This document shows positions 14,192 through 21,820 of a stretch of DNA of 32,224 nt, piece after piece. Numbering within the stretch: the first letter of the stretch is position 1; every line of letters starts with the position of its first letter. The DNA is from CAYSUS01 sp964434165. GTDB taxonomy: Bacteria > Planctomycetota > Planctomycetia > Pirellulales > Thermoguttaceae. The notes below the pieces were generated by a model that had not been told where the DNA came from, made no database searches, and worked only from the letters and a program-made list of their open reading frames with translations. The stretch is taken from the NCBI GenBank assembly GCA_964434165.1, contig CAYSUS010000084.1, positions 1 through 32,224 on the forward strand, in the 5' to 3' direction. The translations under genes and the position numbers were made by a program.

Positions 14192-16249
14192 ATGGATCGA
14201 CGACCGATCAGGCGGCTGAAGCCGCTGGGCATCGTGCGGCCCGAACCGGAGCCGGAACCGCCGAAGCCGCTTCCCGTGCGTTGCCCGCTCTGTAGCGCTC
14301 GGACCGAGGCGGATCCGCGCGAGCCCAAGGACATCCTGTGCGCCAACTGCGGGATGAGCTTCCCTTTCCGGCCGCCTCCGCCGCCGCCGAAGCCCGTCGA
14401 GAAGGAGATCGACCTGGCGCCCAAGCCGCGGCGGGAGACGGAGAAAGAGAAGGAAGTCGAGAAGCTCCAGAGCTGGCTCGCCGGCGAGCCCATCGCGGTT
14501 CGCGAGGTCAATGAGACCGAGCAGGTCCTGCGGTGGTTCCAGAAGCGGCCCACGATTACCGCCGCGGCGATCGCCATCGCCGCGATCCTGGTGCTCACGG
14601 CCACGGCCGCGACGCTGGGTTGGTGGCACAGCGCGATGAGCGTGGCGGGTATGCGGTCGCAGCTCAGCGACGCCGTTCAGGCCCGGTCGCAAGCCGAGGA
14701 GGCCGCCGCCGAGATGGCCCGCGACGCCAGCGCGCTGAGGCGCCGGGTCGCCGACGCGCTGGCCGCCAGGCGCGACGCCGAGGTCCGCTTGACCGAGGCC
14801 GAGGCCCGCTGTCGCGAGGCGGAGATCCAGATGGCGGCGGCCGAGCAGAAGCGGATGGCCGCGGAGCACGAGGCGCGTGTCGCCACGGCTCAGAAGATGG
14901 CCAAGGAGTCCCAGGAACTGCTCGTCCTCGACCCGCGGCAGAGCCTGCGCCTGGCCTGCGAGGCCCTGGAGACCATGATCCGCGAGGGCCGGCCGGCCGA
15001 TGCGGCTACCGAGCAGACCCTGCGCGACGCCCTGGCCCGGCTCGGGGCTCAGACCATGAGCGGCCATCGCGCCGGCATTCAGGCAATGGCCTTGAGCCCG
15101 GACGGCCGATGGCTCGTCACTGGCAGTGACGACAAGTCGGCCCGCCTCTGGGACCTGCACGCGAGCGACCCTGCGGCCTCGTCGGTGGTGCTGGCCGGGC
15201 ACACGCGGGCGATCAGCGCCGTGGCCATCAGCCCCGACGGCCGATGGCTGGCCACGGCCTCCTTCGACGGCGTGGCGATGCTATGGGACCTCTCCGCCCG
15301 CGACCCCACCGCGTCGCCGACCGCCTTGCGCGGCCACCAGGGACCGATCCACTCGGCGGCGATCAGCAGCGACAGCCGCTGGCTGGTCACCGGGGGGGGT
15401 GGACCGGGGTCCGAGGAAAACCATGCGCGCCTCTGGGATCTAACCGCGGCCGATCCGGCCGACTCGGCCACCGTGCTCCGCGGGCACGAGCGTCCGATCC
15501 GCGTGGTGGCCATCTCGCCCGACCTGCGCTGGGTGGCCACGGCCGGCGAGGACAAGACGATCCGCCTTTATAATCTGCGCGCGCGCTACCCGGCCGCCGA
15601 GCAACTCGTGCTCACCGGCCACGAGGGAACCATCGGCGCGATGGCGATCAGTGCCAGCGGGCGCACGCTCGTCTCGGGCAGCTATGACGGCACAGCGCGG
15701 CTGTGGGACCTCCACGCGAACAACCCCGGAGCCAGGCCGACGGTCCTCAGGGGGCACCAGGGATGGGTCGATGCCGTGGCGGTCAGCCCCGACGAGCGCT
15801 GGGTGGCGACCGGCAGCTACGACCGCACGACCCGGCTTTGGGACCTGGCGGCCTCCAACCCGGCCGCGGCGTCGATCGTCTTGGCCGGCCACGACGGGCG
15901 GATCAGGGCGGTGGCCTTCACGCCCGATTCGTCGCATCTGATTACGGGCAGTTTCGACCACACGGCGCGGATGTGGAGCCTTTCGGCCGAAGATCCCGCG
16001 GCCAGCCCGATCGTGCTCCGCGGACATCGCGGCCCGATCAGCGCGCTGGCCATCAGCGACGACGGCCGGCTGCTGGCCACCGCCAGCGGCGACATGCCGA
16101 CCAGCGTGGACAACTCGGTCCGCGTCTGGGACCTCCGCCTGGAAGGACTTCTGGAGACCGCGCGCAAGACCGCCACGCGCCTCGTCGGGCCCGAGGAGCC
16201 TCAGCAGTTGACCGTGGAAGTCGGGCGCCGGGAGCGACCGCTCCGATAG
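14192..16249 (+). CDS. Zinc-ribbon, membrane-anchored, coiled-coil WD40 repeat protein
   Basis: A 685-residue scaffold-type protein. A zinc ribbon lies at C31-x2-C34 and C50-x2-C53, then a proline-rich and a charged region, a single membrane helix at about 121-145, and a coiled coil rich in Ala/Glu/Arg from about 150 to 243. Eight WD40 repeats run from about 291 to 660, each with GH at the front and an RLWDL, RMWSL or RVWDL end. An unusual linker of the form DPAASxxVLxGH separates successive blades, and repeat 3 holds a GGGGPGSEEN insertion. WD40 propellers bind partner proteins; the soluble side of the membrane is not determined. ATG 14192 has AAGGAAG 7 bases upstream. There is no kinase or protease domain, unlike some planctomycete WD40 proteins, so its role is unknown. 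Confidence 0.92.
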   Translation: MDRRPIRRLKPLGIVRPEPEPEPPKPLPVRCPLCSARTEADPREPKDILCANCGMSFPFRPPPPPPKPVEKEIDLAPKPRRETEKEKEVEKLQSWLAGEPIAVREVNETEQVLRWFQKRPTITAAAIAIAAILVLTATAATLGWWHSAMSVAGMRSQLSDAVQARSQAEEAAAEMARDASALRRRVADALAARRDAEVRLTEAEARCREAEIQMAAAEQKRMAAEHEARVATAQKMAKESQELLVLDPRQSLRLACEALETMIREGRPADAATEQTLRDALARLGAQTMSGHRAGIQAMALSPDGRWLVTGSDDKSARLWDLHASDPAASSVVLAGHTRAISAVAISPDGRWLATASFDGVAMLWDLSARDPTASPTALRGHQGPIHSAAISSDSRWLVTGGGGPGSEENHARLWDLTAADPADSATVLRGHERPIRVVAISPDLRWVATAGEDKTIRLYNLRARYPAAEQLVLTGHEGTIGAMAISASGRTLVSGSYDGTARLWDLHANNPGARPTVLRGHQGWVDAVAVSPDERWVATGSYDRTTRLWDLAASNPAAASIVLAGHDGRIRAVAFTPDSSHLITGSFDHTARMWSLSAEDPAASPIVLRGHRGPISALAISDDGRLLATASGDMPTSVDNSVRVWDLRLEGLLETARKTATRLVGPEEPQQLTVEVGRRERPLR

Positions 16250-16276
16250 CCCGCGCCATCGTACGCAGCCATCGAC

Positions 16277-16383
16277 CGGCAAGCCGCAGGGCTTGTCCCT
16301 CCGCCGGCGTCGCGCCGCCGGGCCGTGCTTGCCGCCGTCGGGCGCAGATCGGCCGTCGCGGGGATGAACCCCACGGCTTGCCA
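16277..16383. repeat. REP-like inverted repeat (GGCAAGCCG type)
   Basis: GGCAAGCCG (16278-16286) and CGGCTTGCC (16374-16382) are inverted copies about 90 bases apart. Each is next to another short hairpin: GGCAAGCC...GGGCTTGTCC on the left and GGGG-ATGAA-CCCC on the right. It lies 30 bases after the WD40 gene, where it could also act as a terminator structure. Confidence 0.45.
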
Positions 16384-16447
16384 TCCATGTGGCGTCGGGG
16401 CGCGAGGCGCGCCTCGAGGGATGCTGCGAAGTCTTCGCGCCGGACCG

Positions 16448-16543
16448 CTACGGCCGCTTCTCGTGGATCAGGATGTCTCCGATCACCATCCAGACGACCA
16501 CGAAGGTCGTGGCCGTGGCCACGTAGATCGTCTCAAAGGACAT
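16448..16543 (-). CDS. Possible 31-residue single-span membrane peptide
   Basis: This small frame encodes 31 residues, starting MSFETIYVATATTFVVVWMV and ending GDILIHEKRP. It has a short polar head, one hydrophobic helix (about residues 6-26) and a basic tail, the form of small bacterial membrane peptides. AAGG lies 7 bases before the ATG at 16543. It sits in an otherwise empty gap downstream of, and on the same strand as, the GTPase gene (280 bases away). I do not recognise a family. Its codons follow GC3-rich use, but at this length chance cannot be excluded; conservation in relatives would decide. Confidence 0.45.
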   Translation of the reverse strand: MSFETIYVATATTFVVVWMVIGDILIHEKRP

Positions 16544-16823
16544 GCTCGTACCTTGGGGAGGACAGGACTCTCGCGCAGGATTCGCGATTGCCTGTCTCAT
16601 CGGCGCCCGCCGGCGCGGCTCTGCAACCTCCTCCCCGCCGCCTCTTCAGAGCCCGCGATCCCCCGACTGGCCGCAGGCGGCAAGGTACGCGCCGATCGTC
16701 ATGACCGGCGCGGGCGGCCGCGTCAAGACGGGGCCGTAGGAGGCAGGGCCCGTCGCAAGGAAGCCCCCCACGCGCCGCTCCGCGGCGTGCGGCGCCTGCC
16801 CCCTTCGCGGCATCCATGCGGCG

Positions 16824-18380
16824 TCAGCTCCGCCGCCACTGGAGCCATTCCGCGCCGGCCTGGCGCAGCAGGCGTCCCGAATTGACCGCCTGGTGCCAGA
16901 GCCGCCGCCAGAAGTCCTCGTCGCGGTGCTGGCGCAGGCAGCGCACGTACTTCGTCCTTTCCGCGGCGGGCACCACCTGGAGGACGGCCGGGGCCAGGCC
17001 CTCCGCGACGTTGTACGGCCTGTCTGGGTGCAAACATACCGGGACCAGCGGCTCGCTCAAGCCGAGCGCCAGGTCCTCGCGCACCGCGTCGAGGGCCTCG
17101 CGGATGTGCCGCGCCTTGTCCCCCTGGGGCCGCACCACGTCGTAGGGCGGATCCCACTCGGTGAACGGGCGCAACCGGTCCACGTGGGTCACGGCCACGA
17201 CGCGCGGCGGCATGATCCGGTCGGGCCGCTCCGCGAAGAACTCCCGGATGCGGTCGAGCAGCCGGCGGTCCGACTCCCGCGAGGCCGACACGGCCGCGCA
17301 CACCAGGATCACCAGGTCGCAGGTGAGAATCACCTTCTCCAGCGGCCGGAAGGCCTCCTCGCTCGAGGTCGCCGCCTCGTAGCCGGCCGTGTCAATGAGG
17401 ATCGCCGCGGGCATGCCGTCGCGGGCCAGCACGTACGGCTCGATGCCTGCCGTCCGCGGGATGACGTCGACCGCCGCCCGGGCCTCGCCGAACAGGGCAT
17501 TGACCAGGCTCGATTTGCCGGACTTCACCTGGCCCACGATGAGAACCCTCAGCGGCTCGGCACGGAGCCGCTCGTCGCGCCGGTCCGCCTGGATCTCGTC
17601 GTCGCGCGAGCGCCGCGTGGCCTCGCCGCCGGGTAGCTTGTCGTCCAGGAGCAGGCGCCCCCCGTAAAGCTGGATAGCGTAAAAACCCGCCTTGCGCACG
17701 CAGAAGCCGATGGCGAATCGCCGCAGCTCGCCGGTCGAGGCGCCCACGGCCTGCTGGTTGAATGCGTCGCGCACTTCACGGACCACGGCCGCCACGGGAT
17801 TGATGCCCATCTGCACCACCCGATAGAGCAGGTAGAACTGACGATAGAGCGCCTGGAACCGCCCCAGGCGCGTGAAGTCGCGGAGCGTGAGCATGTGGCT
17901 GGCCGGGACGCGCTCGGCGAGCATCTCGCGAAGATCGCCGGCCACCAGCTCGACGATCCGCGCCACGTGCGGAAGCGGCGTCTCCAGCTCGGCCATCTGC
18001 GACCGGGGATAATACACCGCTGCCACTTCGTGCAGGATCGCGTGCAGCGCCGTCCACAGCGCCTCGGGGCTCTCCAGGTCGAGGTCGCTGTCCTGCATGT
18101 CCCGCGCGAGCCGCTCGACGCGCTCCCAGGCCTGCTGGTCGAGCGGCGTCCAGGTTCCCTCGGGCTGGACCGTCCCCGCGGAGGAGTCGCCGTGCCGGCG
18201 GCGGAGCCACTTCGAAAGCCACCAGGAGAGAAGGACCGACACGCCGGTCAGTGCCAGCCAGAACCACAGCAGCCTCTCCCGAAACAACCACCACGACCCG
18301 CCGCCCAGGAGCACCAGGGTCGGCAGCGCCATCAGCAGCACCACGGTGAACCAGCCGACCCGGAGAAGGCGAGGAGACAT
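16824..18380 (-). CDS. Membrane-anchored GTPase, dynamin/Era-like G domain
   Basis: This 518-residue protein has two N-terminal membrane helices (about 9-27 and 37-57), a basic cytoplasmic stretch, then a long helical region with conserved-looking RLGRFQALYRQFYLLYRVV (172-189). A GTPase domain follows from about 277: G1 is GQVKSGKSS (283-291), G3 is DTAG (330-333) and G4 is THVD (398-401). The pattern fits HSR1-related GTPases that sit on membranes and may sense or remodel them; the exact family is uncertain, and I cannot name a function. The start at 18380 places the hydrophobic helices at the N-terminus; no Shine-Dalgarno is evident, and an upstream in-frame start at 18533 adds only low-complexity residues. 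It is divergent from the rhodanese gene. Confidence 0.88.
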   Translation of the reverse strand: MSPRLLRVGWFTVVLLMALPTLVLLGGGSWWLFRERLLWFWLALTGVSVLLSWWLSKWLRRRHGDSSAGTVQPEGTWTPLDQQAWERVERLARDMQDSDLDLESPEALWTALHAILHEVAAVYYPRSQMAELETPLPHVARIVELVAGDLREMLAERVPASHMLTLRDFTRLGRFQALYRQFYLLYRVVQMGINPVAAVVREVRDAFNQQAVGASTGELRRFAIGFCVRKAGFYAIQLYGGRLLLDDKLPGGEATRRSRDDEIQADRRDERLRAEPLRVLIVGQVKSGKSSLVNALFGEARAAVDVIPRTAGIEPYVLARDGMPAAILIDTAGYEAATSSEEAFRPLEKVILTCDLVILVCAAVSASRESDRRLLDRIREFFAERPDRIMPPRVVAVTHVDRLRPFTEWDPPYDVVRPQGDKARHIREALDAVREDLALGLSEPLVPVCLHPDRPYNVAEGLAPAVLQVVPAAERTKYVRCLRQHRDEDFWRRLWHQAVNSGRLLRQAGAEWLQWRRS

Positions 18381-18713
18381 GGAGGGCGATCGTTGCGATG
18401 GGAAATGCGTCAGCGGAGCGGCGGATTCCGACGGCCGGTCTCGGCGGGGCCCCGGGCGGGGTCCGCGGGGCAAGCCGATCTCCACACCAAACCTATCCCA
18501 CGGGACGGCGCCGCGCAGGTCAGCCGGCATCATACCGAAACGGCTCCGCTTCGACAGGGGCTAGGAGCGGTCGCGGCCCCTCGGACGCGGCCCCCGCCTT
18601 TCATTCCCCCGATGCATCCCTAGAATGGTCTTGCGCCGGTCGCAAGGCGGTTCCGACCCCCGCGCCCGCTCGGAGTCCTTCCCGCCAGACCTCCGCCGAG
18701 AGCACTGCCCCCC
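18381..18713. other. Divergent intergenic region
   Basis: The 333 bases separate the GTPase start from the rhodanese start. TAGAAT at 18621-18626 could be a -10 element for the rhodanese gene, with a poor -35 (TTTCAT, 16 bases upstream). The same TAGAATGGT string occurs on the minus strand upstream of clpC (756-761 region). No gene is seen. Confidence 0.4.
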
Positions 18714-20006
18714 ATGAACCGAGAAGCCGCTCCGATCGCGACCGACGCCCTGGCCCGCGCCTTGCACGACCCGGATACCCGACTGGTGGACCTGCGCCCT
18801 GTGGAGGCCTTCAACGGCTGGCCGCTTGCCGGCGAGCCGCGGGGCGGGCACGTCGCCGGCGCCGTGAGCTTTCCGTTCGAGTGGACCCGCTACCGCTTGG
18901 AGGTGCACGAGCTGCTCCGCCAGAAGGATATCACGCCCTCGCGCCAGGTGATCCTGTACGGGTACGATTCGGACGAGATGCAGGGGATGGCCGGCCTGCT
19001 GGCCGCCGCGGGGCACCGGCGCGTGCGCCGCTATTCGGGGTTCGTTGGTGAATGGTCGGCCGACGGCAGCCGGCCCATGGCCCGCCTGCCGCGCTACGAT
19101 CGCCTGGTCGGTCCGTCGTGGGTTCACCGCTGGACCCAGGGCGAGCGGCCGCCGGGCCACGAGGGCGGGCGGCTGGTGGTCTGCCATTGCCACTACGACA
19201 TCTACGAGGACTACGCCCGGGGACACATTCCCGGGGCCGTCGCCCTGAGCACGCTCGCCTTGGAGTCGCCCGACACGTGGAATCGCCGGTCGCACGAGGA
19301 GCTCGGCGAGGCCCTCGCGGCCCACGGCATCGATCACGAGACCACCGTGGTCGTGTACGGGCGGTTCTCGTTTCCCGACAACGACGATCCGCACCCGGGG
19401 CGCGCGGCCGGGCACCTCGGGGCCATGCGCTGTGCGGCGATCCTGATGTATGCCGGGGTGCAGGACGTGCGCGTGCTCAACGGCGGGATGACGCGATGGG
19501 AGGACGCGGGCCTGCCCGTCAGCACCGAGCCGGCCGAGCCGACCCCGGTGGCGGATTTCGGCGCGCCGATACCCGGCCACCCGGAGTATTTCGTCGACCT
19601 GCCAGAAGCCAGGAGGCTGCTGGCCTCCGACGACGGCGAGCTGGCCAGCGTGCGGAGCTGGGACGAGTTCGTCGGACGGGTCAGCGGATACCACTACATC
19701 GAGAAGAAGGGGCGGATCCCCGGCGCGGTGTTCGCCAACTGCGGCAGCGACGCGTATCACATGGAGAACTACCGCAACCTCGATTACACCACGCGCGACT
19801 TCCGCGAGATCGAGGCCGCCTGGTCCCGGGTGGGGATCACGCGCGACAAGCACGTCGCCTTCTACTGCGGGACCGGGTGGCGGGGCAGCGAGGCGTTCTT
19901 CAACGCCTACCTGATGGGCTGGCCGCGCGTGGCCGTGTATGACGGCGGCTGGATGGAGTGGAGCGGCGATCCGGACAACCCGATCGCCACCGGCGCGCCC
20001 GAGTAG
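18714..20006 (+). CDS. YnjE-like three-domain rhodanese (sulfurtransferase)
   Basis: Rhodanese enzymes carry sulfane sulfur on an active-site cysteine. This 430-residue protein has three rhodanese modules: about 1-118, 125-272 and 285-428. Only the third has the catalytic loop, C385-G-T-G-W-R in VAFYCGTGWRGSEAF, and then the VYDGGWMEWSGDPDNP block. The first two lack the cysteine: YGYDSDEM and VVYGRFSFPD occupy the loop positions. E. coli YnjE is a known trimodular rhodanese with the same CGTGWR loop, and the match of the third module to it is strong by recollection. YnjE is exported; here I see no signal peptide, so this copy should be cytoplasmic. ATG 18714. SufE lies 81 bases downstream on the same strand, suggesting one transcript and a role in sulfur transfer. 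Confidence 0.9.
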   Translation: MNREAAPIATDALARALHDPDTRLVDLRPVEAFNGWPLAGEPRGGHVAGAVSFPFEWTRYRLEVHELLRQKDITPSRQVILYGYDSDEMQGMAGLLAAAGHRRVRRYSGFVGEWSADGSRPMARLPRYDRLVGPSWVHRWTQGERPPGHEGGRLVVCHCHYDIYEDYARGHIPGAVALSTLALESPDTWNRRSHEELGEALAAHGIDHETTVVVYGRFSFPDNDDPHPGRAAGHLGAMRCAAILMYAGVQDVRVLNGGMTRWEDAGLPVSTEPAEPTPVADFGAPIPGHPEYFVDLPEARRLLASDDGELASVRSWDEFVGRVSGYHYIEKKGRIPGAVFANCGSDAYHMENYRNLDYTTRDFREIEAAWSRVGITRDKHVAFYCGTGWRGSEAFFNAYLMGWPRVAVYDGGWMEWSGDPDNPIATGAPE

Positions 20007-20087
20007 CCCAGCGAGGCGCCGCCCCCGTCGGGGCGCGGGCCGTGCGCGGGGCCGAGGACCGAGAACCCGTCTGACGCGACCTTCCCG

Positions 20088-20549
20088 ATGCCGACACTCG
20101 ACGGCCTTACGCCCGAGGAGCTGATCGCGAGCTTCACGCGCCTGGACGACTGGGAGGCGCGGTTCGAGTATCTTCTCGACCTGGCCGATCAGGTGCCCCC
20201 CCTGCCTGAGACGGATCTCGTGGACGAGAACCGGATCTTCGGCTGCGTGAGCGAGGTGTGGCTGAAATCGTGGATCACGCCGGACGAGCCGCCCCGGCTG
20301 GAGTTCCTCGCCAACAGCGACGCGCAACTCGTGACCGGGCTGATCGCGGTCCTGATGGTGGTCTTCAACGGGCGCACGCTCGACGAGGTGGTCGGCACCG
20401 ACGCCGTCGAGGTGCTGCGGCGCATGGACCTCCAGGCGAACTTGAGTCCCACCCGACGCAACGGGCTCCACGCCATGGTCCAGCGCATTCAAAGTCACGC
20501 CCGCCAGGCGCAGACGGTGAGGGCGGCGAGAAACACAAGAAGGCACTAA
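20088..20549 (+). CDS. sufE: SufE-family sulfur acceptor
   Basis: SufE accepts persulfide sulfur from the cysteine desulfurase SufS and passes it on for Fe-S assembly. The 153-residue protein has the family length. The acceptor cysteine is C53 in FGCVSEVWL, the equivalent of the usual GCQSQVWL. Other family signatures are EARFEYLLDLAD near residue 24 and the L-x-P-T-R-x-N-G-L motif near the C-terminus. The extreme C-terminus is basic (RAARNTRRH) and probably not part of the fold. No SufS or IscS gene is in the window, so its partner is elsewhere. Coming 81 bases after a YnjE-like rhodanese, it could receive sulfur from or send it to that protein; this is inference from context. Confidence 0.94.
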   Translation: MPTLDGLTPEELIASFTRLDDWEARFEYLLDLADQVPPLPETDLVDENRIFGCVSEVWLKSWITPDEPPRLEFLANSDAQLVTGLIAVLMVVFNGRTLDEVVGTDAVEVLRRMDLQANLSPTRRNGLHAMVQRIQSHARQAQTVRAARNTRRH

Positions 20550-20594
20550 GCGCGGAAGGCCGCTGCCTTTCGTGGCTTCTTCTCGCCGGGTGCC

Positions 20595-20734
20595 ACGGGC
20601 TGCTTGTCAGCCCGTGCCGTCTGCATGAGGCCGGGGACTGGTGGCAAGGCCCCCGCCGTCGATTTGCTGCAGGGTCGTGCGAGGTCCCTCTCTCGTGCCC
20701 CGCAGCCTGCGAACGCGGGCTGACAAGCAGCCCG
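20595..20734. repeat. Paired REP-like hairpins, inverted
   Basis: ACGGGCTG-CTTGT-CAGCCCGT (20595-20615) and CGGGCTG-ACAAG-CAGCCCG (20716-20734) are both hairpins. The 19-base CGGGCTGCTTGTCAGCCCG of the first is the exact reverse complement of the second, so they form an inverted pair 101 bases apart, like a BIME doublet. The pair lies between the convergent sufE and thiG genes and may double as terminators. Confidence 0.7.
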
Positions 20735-20767
20735 GCATACGGCGCTTGCGACCCGCCACTCGCCACG

Positions 20768-21604
20768 TCACTCCTTGGCCGCGGCGATCACGCCCTCGGT
20801 GGGGCTGCTGGCCGTGGCGTAAAGCCGCTTGGGGATCCGCCCGGAGAGGAACGCCAGCCGGCCCGACTCCGCGGCCAGGCGCATGGCCCGGGCCATGGCC
20901 AGCGGGTCCTTCGCGTGCGCGATGCCGGTGTTCAACAGCACGCCGTCCACGCCCAGCTCCATGGCCACGGTCACGTCGCTGGCCGTGCCCACGCCGGCAT
21001 CGACGATCACCGGGTAATCCGGATCGTCCTCCTTGAGGTATTCCAGGCAGATGCGGATGGCGTTGGGGTTGAGCACGCCCTGGCCCGAGCCGATCGGGCT
21101 GCCGGCCGGCATCACGCTCGTCGCGCCCGCCTCCTTCAGGCGCTTGGCCGTGACCGGGTCATCGCCCGTGTAAACGAGCACCTGGAAACCGTCTTCGACG
21201 AGCTGGCGCGTGGCCTCGAGCGTGGCCACCGGGTCGGGCAGAAGCGTGCGCTTGTCGCCGAGGACCTCGAGCTTGACCCAGTCGGCGCCGGGGTTGCCCA
21301 TCTGGGAGAGGATCTCGCGGCCCAGGCGCGCCACGCGCACCGCATCCTCCGCCGTGAAACAGCCGGCCGTGTTCGGAAGGATGGTGTAGCGCTTCGTGTC
21401 GATGTAGTCCAACAGGTTACGGCCCTCGGCGTCGATAAGCCGCTCGCGGCGCACGGCCACGGTGATGCACTCGGTCCCCGCGCGGTCGAGGGCCTGCTGC
21501 ATGGTCTCGAAGTCCGCGTACTTGCCCGTCCCCACGATCAACCGGCTGACGAACGTGTGGGAGCCGATCCGGAGCGGCGCATCGGCCGCCGTGCCCGAGG
21601 GCAT
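20768..21604 (-). CDS. thiG: Thiazole synthase ThiG
   Basis: ThiG makes the thiazole phosphate moiety of thiamine from DXP, dehydroglycine and the sulfur of ThiS thiocarboxylate. The 278-residue TIM-barrel protein shows SRLIVGTGKYADF (20-32), the ITVAVRRE block, and the Schiff-base lysine K111 in DWVKLEVLGD. Further conserved blocks are VLVYTGDDPVTAKRL, VMPAGSPIGSGQGV, and VIVDAGVGTASDVTVAMELGVDGVLLNT around the phosphate site, then ASSPTEG at the end. It follows thiS by 5 bases, and its ribosome site is embedded in the last codons of thiS. It converges with sufE across the REP pair. The start at 21604 is set by the GGAGGAGGT 8 bases upstream. Confidence 0.98.
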   Translation of the reverse strand: MPSGTAADAPLRIGSHTFVSRLIVGTGKYADFETMQQALDRAGTECITVAVRRERLIDAEGRNLLDYIDTKRYTILPNTAGCFTAEDAVRVARLGREILSQMGNPGADWVKLEVLGDKRTLLPDPVATLEATRQLVEDGFQVLVYTGDDPVTAKRLKEAGATSVMPAGSPIGSGQGVLNPNAIRICLEYLKEDDPDYPVIVDAGVGTASDVTVAMELGVDGVLLNTGIAHAKDPLAMARAMRLAAESGRLAFLSGRIPKRLYATASSPTEGVIAAAKE

Positions 21605-21609
21605 GGTGC

Positions 21610-21810
21610 TTAACCTCCTCCGACGAGGGTGACGATTTCGAGCCGGTCGCCGGGCTGGAGCACGTGCGCGGCGTAGGACCCGTGGGGGACGACGTGGAGA
21701 TTGACCTCCACGGCCACGAACCGCCCAGAGAGCTTCAGCGCGTCGAGCAACGCGGCGACGGTCGAGCCGTCGGGCACGTCGCGGGGCTCGTCGTTGACCA
21801 CGATCTGCAT
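21610..21810 (-). CDS. thiS: Sulfur carrier protein ThiS
   Basis: ThiS is a 66-residue ubiquitin-like sulfur carrier whose C-terminal Gly-Gly is adenylated by ThiF and converted to a thiocarboxylate that donates sulfur to ThiG. It starts MQIVVNDEPRDVPDGSTVAALL and ends DRLEIVTLVGGG, which fits the family apart from one extra glycine. The middle NLHVVPHGSYAAHVLQPGD also fits the beta-grasp fold. The ATG at 21810 has no strong Shine-Dalgarno of its own; it comes 10 bases after the upstream exported-protein gene and may be coupled to it. No ThiF or ThiH/ThiO gene is in view. Confidence 0.95.
   Translation of the reverse strand: MQIVVNDEPRDVPDGSTVAALLDALKLSGRFVAVEVNLHVVPHGSYAAHVLQPGDRLEIVTLVGGG
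21613..21621 (-). promoter_or_regulatory. thiG Shine-Dalgarno inside the thiS diglycine codons
   Basis: The last three codons of thiS, GGA GGA GGT, form a near-perfect Shine-Dalgarno 8 bases from the thiG ATG. The codons for the essential C-terminal Gly-Gly of ThiS therefore also initiate thiG, consistent with translational coupling. Confidence 0.7.
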
Positions 21811-21820
21811 GGGGCGGGGG

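Noticed and set aside
13883..15202. 439-codon minus-strand frame opposite the WD40 gene
   Set aside because: Rich in Arg, Gly, Leu and His with no domain, and complementary to a well-supported WD40 protein. The same holds for the long antisense frames at 5555-7411, 7745-9298, 9388-10689, 10559-12343 and 18561-20546.
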